DNA of 7,616 nt from Muribaculaceae bacterium (GTDB taxonomy: Bacteria > Bacteroidota > Bacteroidia > Bacteroidales > Muribaculaceae): the NCBI GenBank assembly GCA_029060585.1, contig JAIDTS010000458.1:1-7616 (forward strand), read 5' to 3'. This document shows, one piece after another, positions 6,122-7,616 of the stretch (positions are counted from its first letter, which is position 1; each line of letters starts with the position of its first letter). The notes below the pieces were generated by a model, which was not told the origin of the DNA, searched no databases, and saw nothing but the letters and a program-made list of their open reading frames with translations. The translations under genes were made by a program, and so were the position numbers.

Positions 6122-7303
6122 ATGAATACCGAGCGAATAATCGACATACTCTGCAAGCTACTCTCCGGCGGCCGACTGACTGCCGGAGAGCAGGCTTTTC
6201 TTGACTCGTGGATAGCAGAGAACCCTGAGAAGCGCCGGGCTCTTTTGGATAGTGTTTTCGATCCGAAGCGTATCGCCGAGGATTACCGCATGAGGTCAAT
6301 GATCGACCCATCCCGTCCGATGGCTGAGATGAAGCGTCGTCTCGGTATAGAGGGGGACGTATATGCGGAAGGTCATGACTCTCCGCGACGTAAAGGAATC
6401 TCGATCAAGCATGTTGTCTCGTTCGCGGCAGCCTCTATCGCGATTCTTGCAGGAATCTTCTTTTTGTATAAGGAAAACCGCAATATGCCGGAGCGTCCAT
6501 CTGTAGCCATCGCCTCGGAGAGTCAGCTTCCGCTTCGGATTGAAAATCTCGGACCCGGTGGTTCGCGTGCGGTTGTGACTACCGAAAAGGGAGACACAAT
6601 CCATCTTTCAGACCCGGCGACCGCAAGATATATAGCTGAAAAGGCCGAGGAGGGGCCATTGCAGATCGACGTGCCTCGAGGCGGAGAGTTCGTGGTCACG
6701 CTCGAAGACAGTACCCGGGTATGGCTAAACTCGGAGTCGAAACTGATATATCCGGCTCGATTCGCATCCGGTTCGCGAAAAGTGGAGCTTGAGGGAGAGG
6801 CATATTTCGATGTGGCGAAGAATCCCGAAGCTCCGTTCATCGTAGAGGCCGCGGGTCAGCGGGTCAAGGTCTACGGCACAGAATTCAATATCCGTGCGTA
6901 TCCGGAAGATGCAATGGTCTATACTACGTTGAGCAGCGGAAGCATATCCCTGACTCCTACCACGGGAGGAGGCGAGGTGTTCATATCTCCGGGAAAGCAG
7001 GCGATGTTTGACAAGGAGACCGCCAAGGCTGCGATCCGCAATGTCGACATCGAGCACGTGACGGGGTGGCGCCACGGCCGCTTTGTATTCGAGGAGCAGT
7101 CTTTAAGGCAGATAATGAGAGACCTCAGCCGTTGGTATGATTTCAAGTATGAATTCGCCGACGAAGACGCTGCCGAGACAATATTCATGGGAAGTATACC
7201 GCGCTACAGCAACTTCAAGACGGCCATAGCGATTCTTGAGAAGTCAGGCGGACTCTCCTTTAAGGTAAAGGACAATCTAATCTTAATTTCCTCGCAACCA
7301 TAG
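6122..7303 (+). CDS. FecR family anti-sigma factor / signal transducer
   Basis: A 393-residue inner-membrane protein that normally relays a signal from an outer-membrane TonB-dependent receptor to a cytoplasmic ECF sigma factor. Residues 1-90 form the cytoplasmic anti-sigma part. One transmembrane segment covers about 97-116, after the basic stretch RRKGISIK, so the rest is periplasmic. The FecR domain lies at about 180-275 and carries the family pattern VPRGGEFVVTLEDSTRVWLN, followed by ELEGEAYFDV and an EFNIRAY segment. The C-terminal DUF4974-type domain (about 317-390, from WRHGRFVFEEQSL to LSFKVKDNLILI) resembles an STN fold and probably docks with the receptor. It follows the TlpA-like gene by 18 nt and precedes the SusC-like gene by 20 nt. 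No sigma gene adjoins it. The length is normal for the family and no domain is missing. Confidence 0.94.
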   Translation: MNTERIIDILCKLLSGGRLTAGEQAFLDSWIAENPEKRRALLDSVFDPKRIAEDYRMRSMIDPSRPMAEMKRRLGIEGDVYAEGHDSPRRKGISIKHVVSFAAASIAILAGIFFLYKENRNMPERPSVAIASESQLPLRIENLGPGGSRAVVTTEKGDTIHLSDPATARYIAEKAEEGPLQIDVPRGGEFVVTLEDSTRVWLNSESKLIYPARFASGSRKVELEGEAYFDVAKNPEAPFIVEAAGQRVKVYGTEFNIRAYPEDAMVYTTLSSGSISLTPTTGGGEVFISPGKQAMFDKETAKAAIRNVDIEHVTGWRHGRFVFEEQSLRQIMRDLSRWYDFKYEFADEDAAETIFMGSIPRYSNFKTAIAILEKSGGLSFKVKDNLILISSQP

Positions 7304-7323
7304 GATCAAAACTATAATATGCA

Positions 7324-7616
7324 ATGAAACGATCAATAATCATCGCAATAATCACAATGGTCTTTTTGCTCAATGCGTTAGTAGCGAAGGGGTCATCAAC
7401 TTATGATGTGACCTTCAGCGACACTCCTATCGAGCAGGTCATCACTGATTTGCGTAAACGTACAGGTTACGACTTTGTATACCAAAAAGATGTGCTGGCA
7501 GGTAATCCTGCAATCTCAGGCACTTTCCATAATCTGACACTTCAGCAGATACTCAACAGGATATTCGTCGAAGACCTAAATGTATCTTACGAGATAGTGG
7601 ATAAGACGATAATCCT
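7324..7616 (+). CDS. SusC/RagA-like TonB-linked outer-membrane protein, N-terminus only (runs off the window)
   Basis: Only 97 complete codons are present and the frame is open at the right edge. The protein starts with a signal peptide (MKRSIIIAIITMVFLLNALV, cut probably near residue 22). It continues into an STN (secretin/TonB short N-terminal) domain, about residues 27-97: YDVTFSDTPIEQVITDLRKR, then FVYQKDVL, then an LTLQQILNRIF helix. STN domains are found in receptors that signal to FecR, so this receptor is probably the ligand sensor for the FecR encoded 20 nt upstream. A secretin or another STN-bearing protein is not excluded, because the carboxypeptidase-like, plug and barrel domains lie outside the window. 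Position after FecR strongly favours the SusC-like reading. The substrate cannot be inferred. Confidence 0.82.
   Translation, partial: MKRSIIIAIITMVFLLNALVAKGSSTYDVTFSDTPIEQVITDLRKRTGYDFVYQKDVLAGNPAISGTFHNLTLQQILNRIFVEDLNVSYEIVDKTII

Overview
This window looks like a chromosomal segment from a Bacteroidales gut bacterium (phylum Bacteroidota). The evidence is a FecR anti-sigma protein with a DUF4974-type C-terminus, the start of a SusC/RagA-like TonB-linked outer-membrane protein with an STN domain, a TlpA-type thioredoxin lipoprotein, a secreted protein with a T9SS-like C-terminal tail, and several promoters matching the Bacteroidota pattern TTTG - about 20 nt - TAnnTTTG. I cannot name a genus from the sequence alone.

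Layout. (1) Positions 1-1029 hold no protein gene I am willing to call. A consensus promoter (396-427, minus strand) fires leftward into about 350 nt (389-40) that fold into many long perfect or near-perfect helices and end in a stem plus T6. I read this as a structured non-coding RNA. Next comes a long imperfect inverted repeat of about 378 nt (466-843), resembling a MITE or two head-to-head repeat copies. A compact GC-rich palindrome (980-1000) follows. (2) Positions 1030-3048, minus strand: a DUF389 membrane protein, preceded by an ECF-type sigma factor with a hydrophobic C-terminal tail. Each has a recognisable promoter. (3) Positions 3105-4527, minus strand: a secreted acidic protein made of three tandem repeats plus a T9SS-like tail, closed by a strong intrinsic terminator. 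(4) Positions 4688-7616, plus strand: TlpA-like lipoprotein, FecR anti-sigma factor and a truncated SusC-like receptor, separated by 18 and 20 nt and so probably one operon.

How the genes may work together. In Bacteroidota the usual trans-envelope circuit is ECF sigma, FecR, then SusC/SusD, where ligand binding to SusC is signalled through its STN domain to FecR and on to the sigma factor. Here FecR and the STN-bearing receptor are adjacent, but no sigma gene lies directly upstream of FecR. A TlpA-like protein takes that place, and the only sigma gene in the window lies about 3 kb away on the other strand, across the divergent promoter. I infer that sigma, secreted repeat protein, TlpA, FecR and SusC-like receptor may form one rearranged signalling and uptake locus. 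The sequence does not prove the pairing. The least explained parts of the window are the structured RNA and the large inverted repeat.
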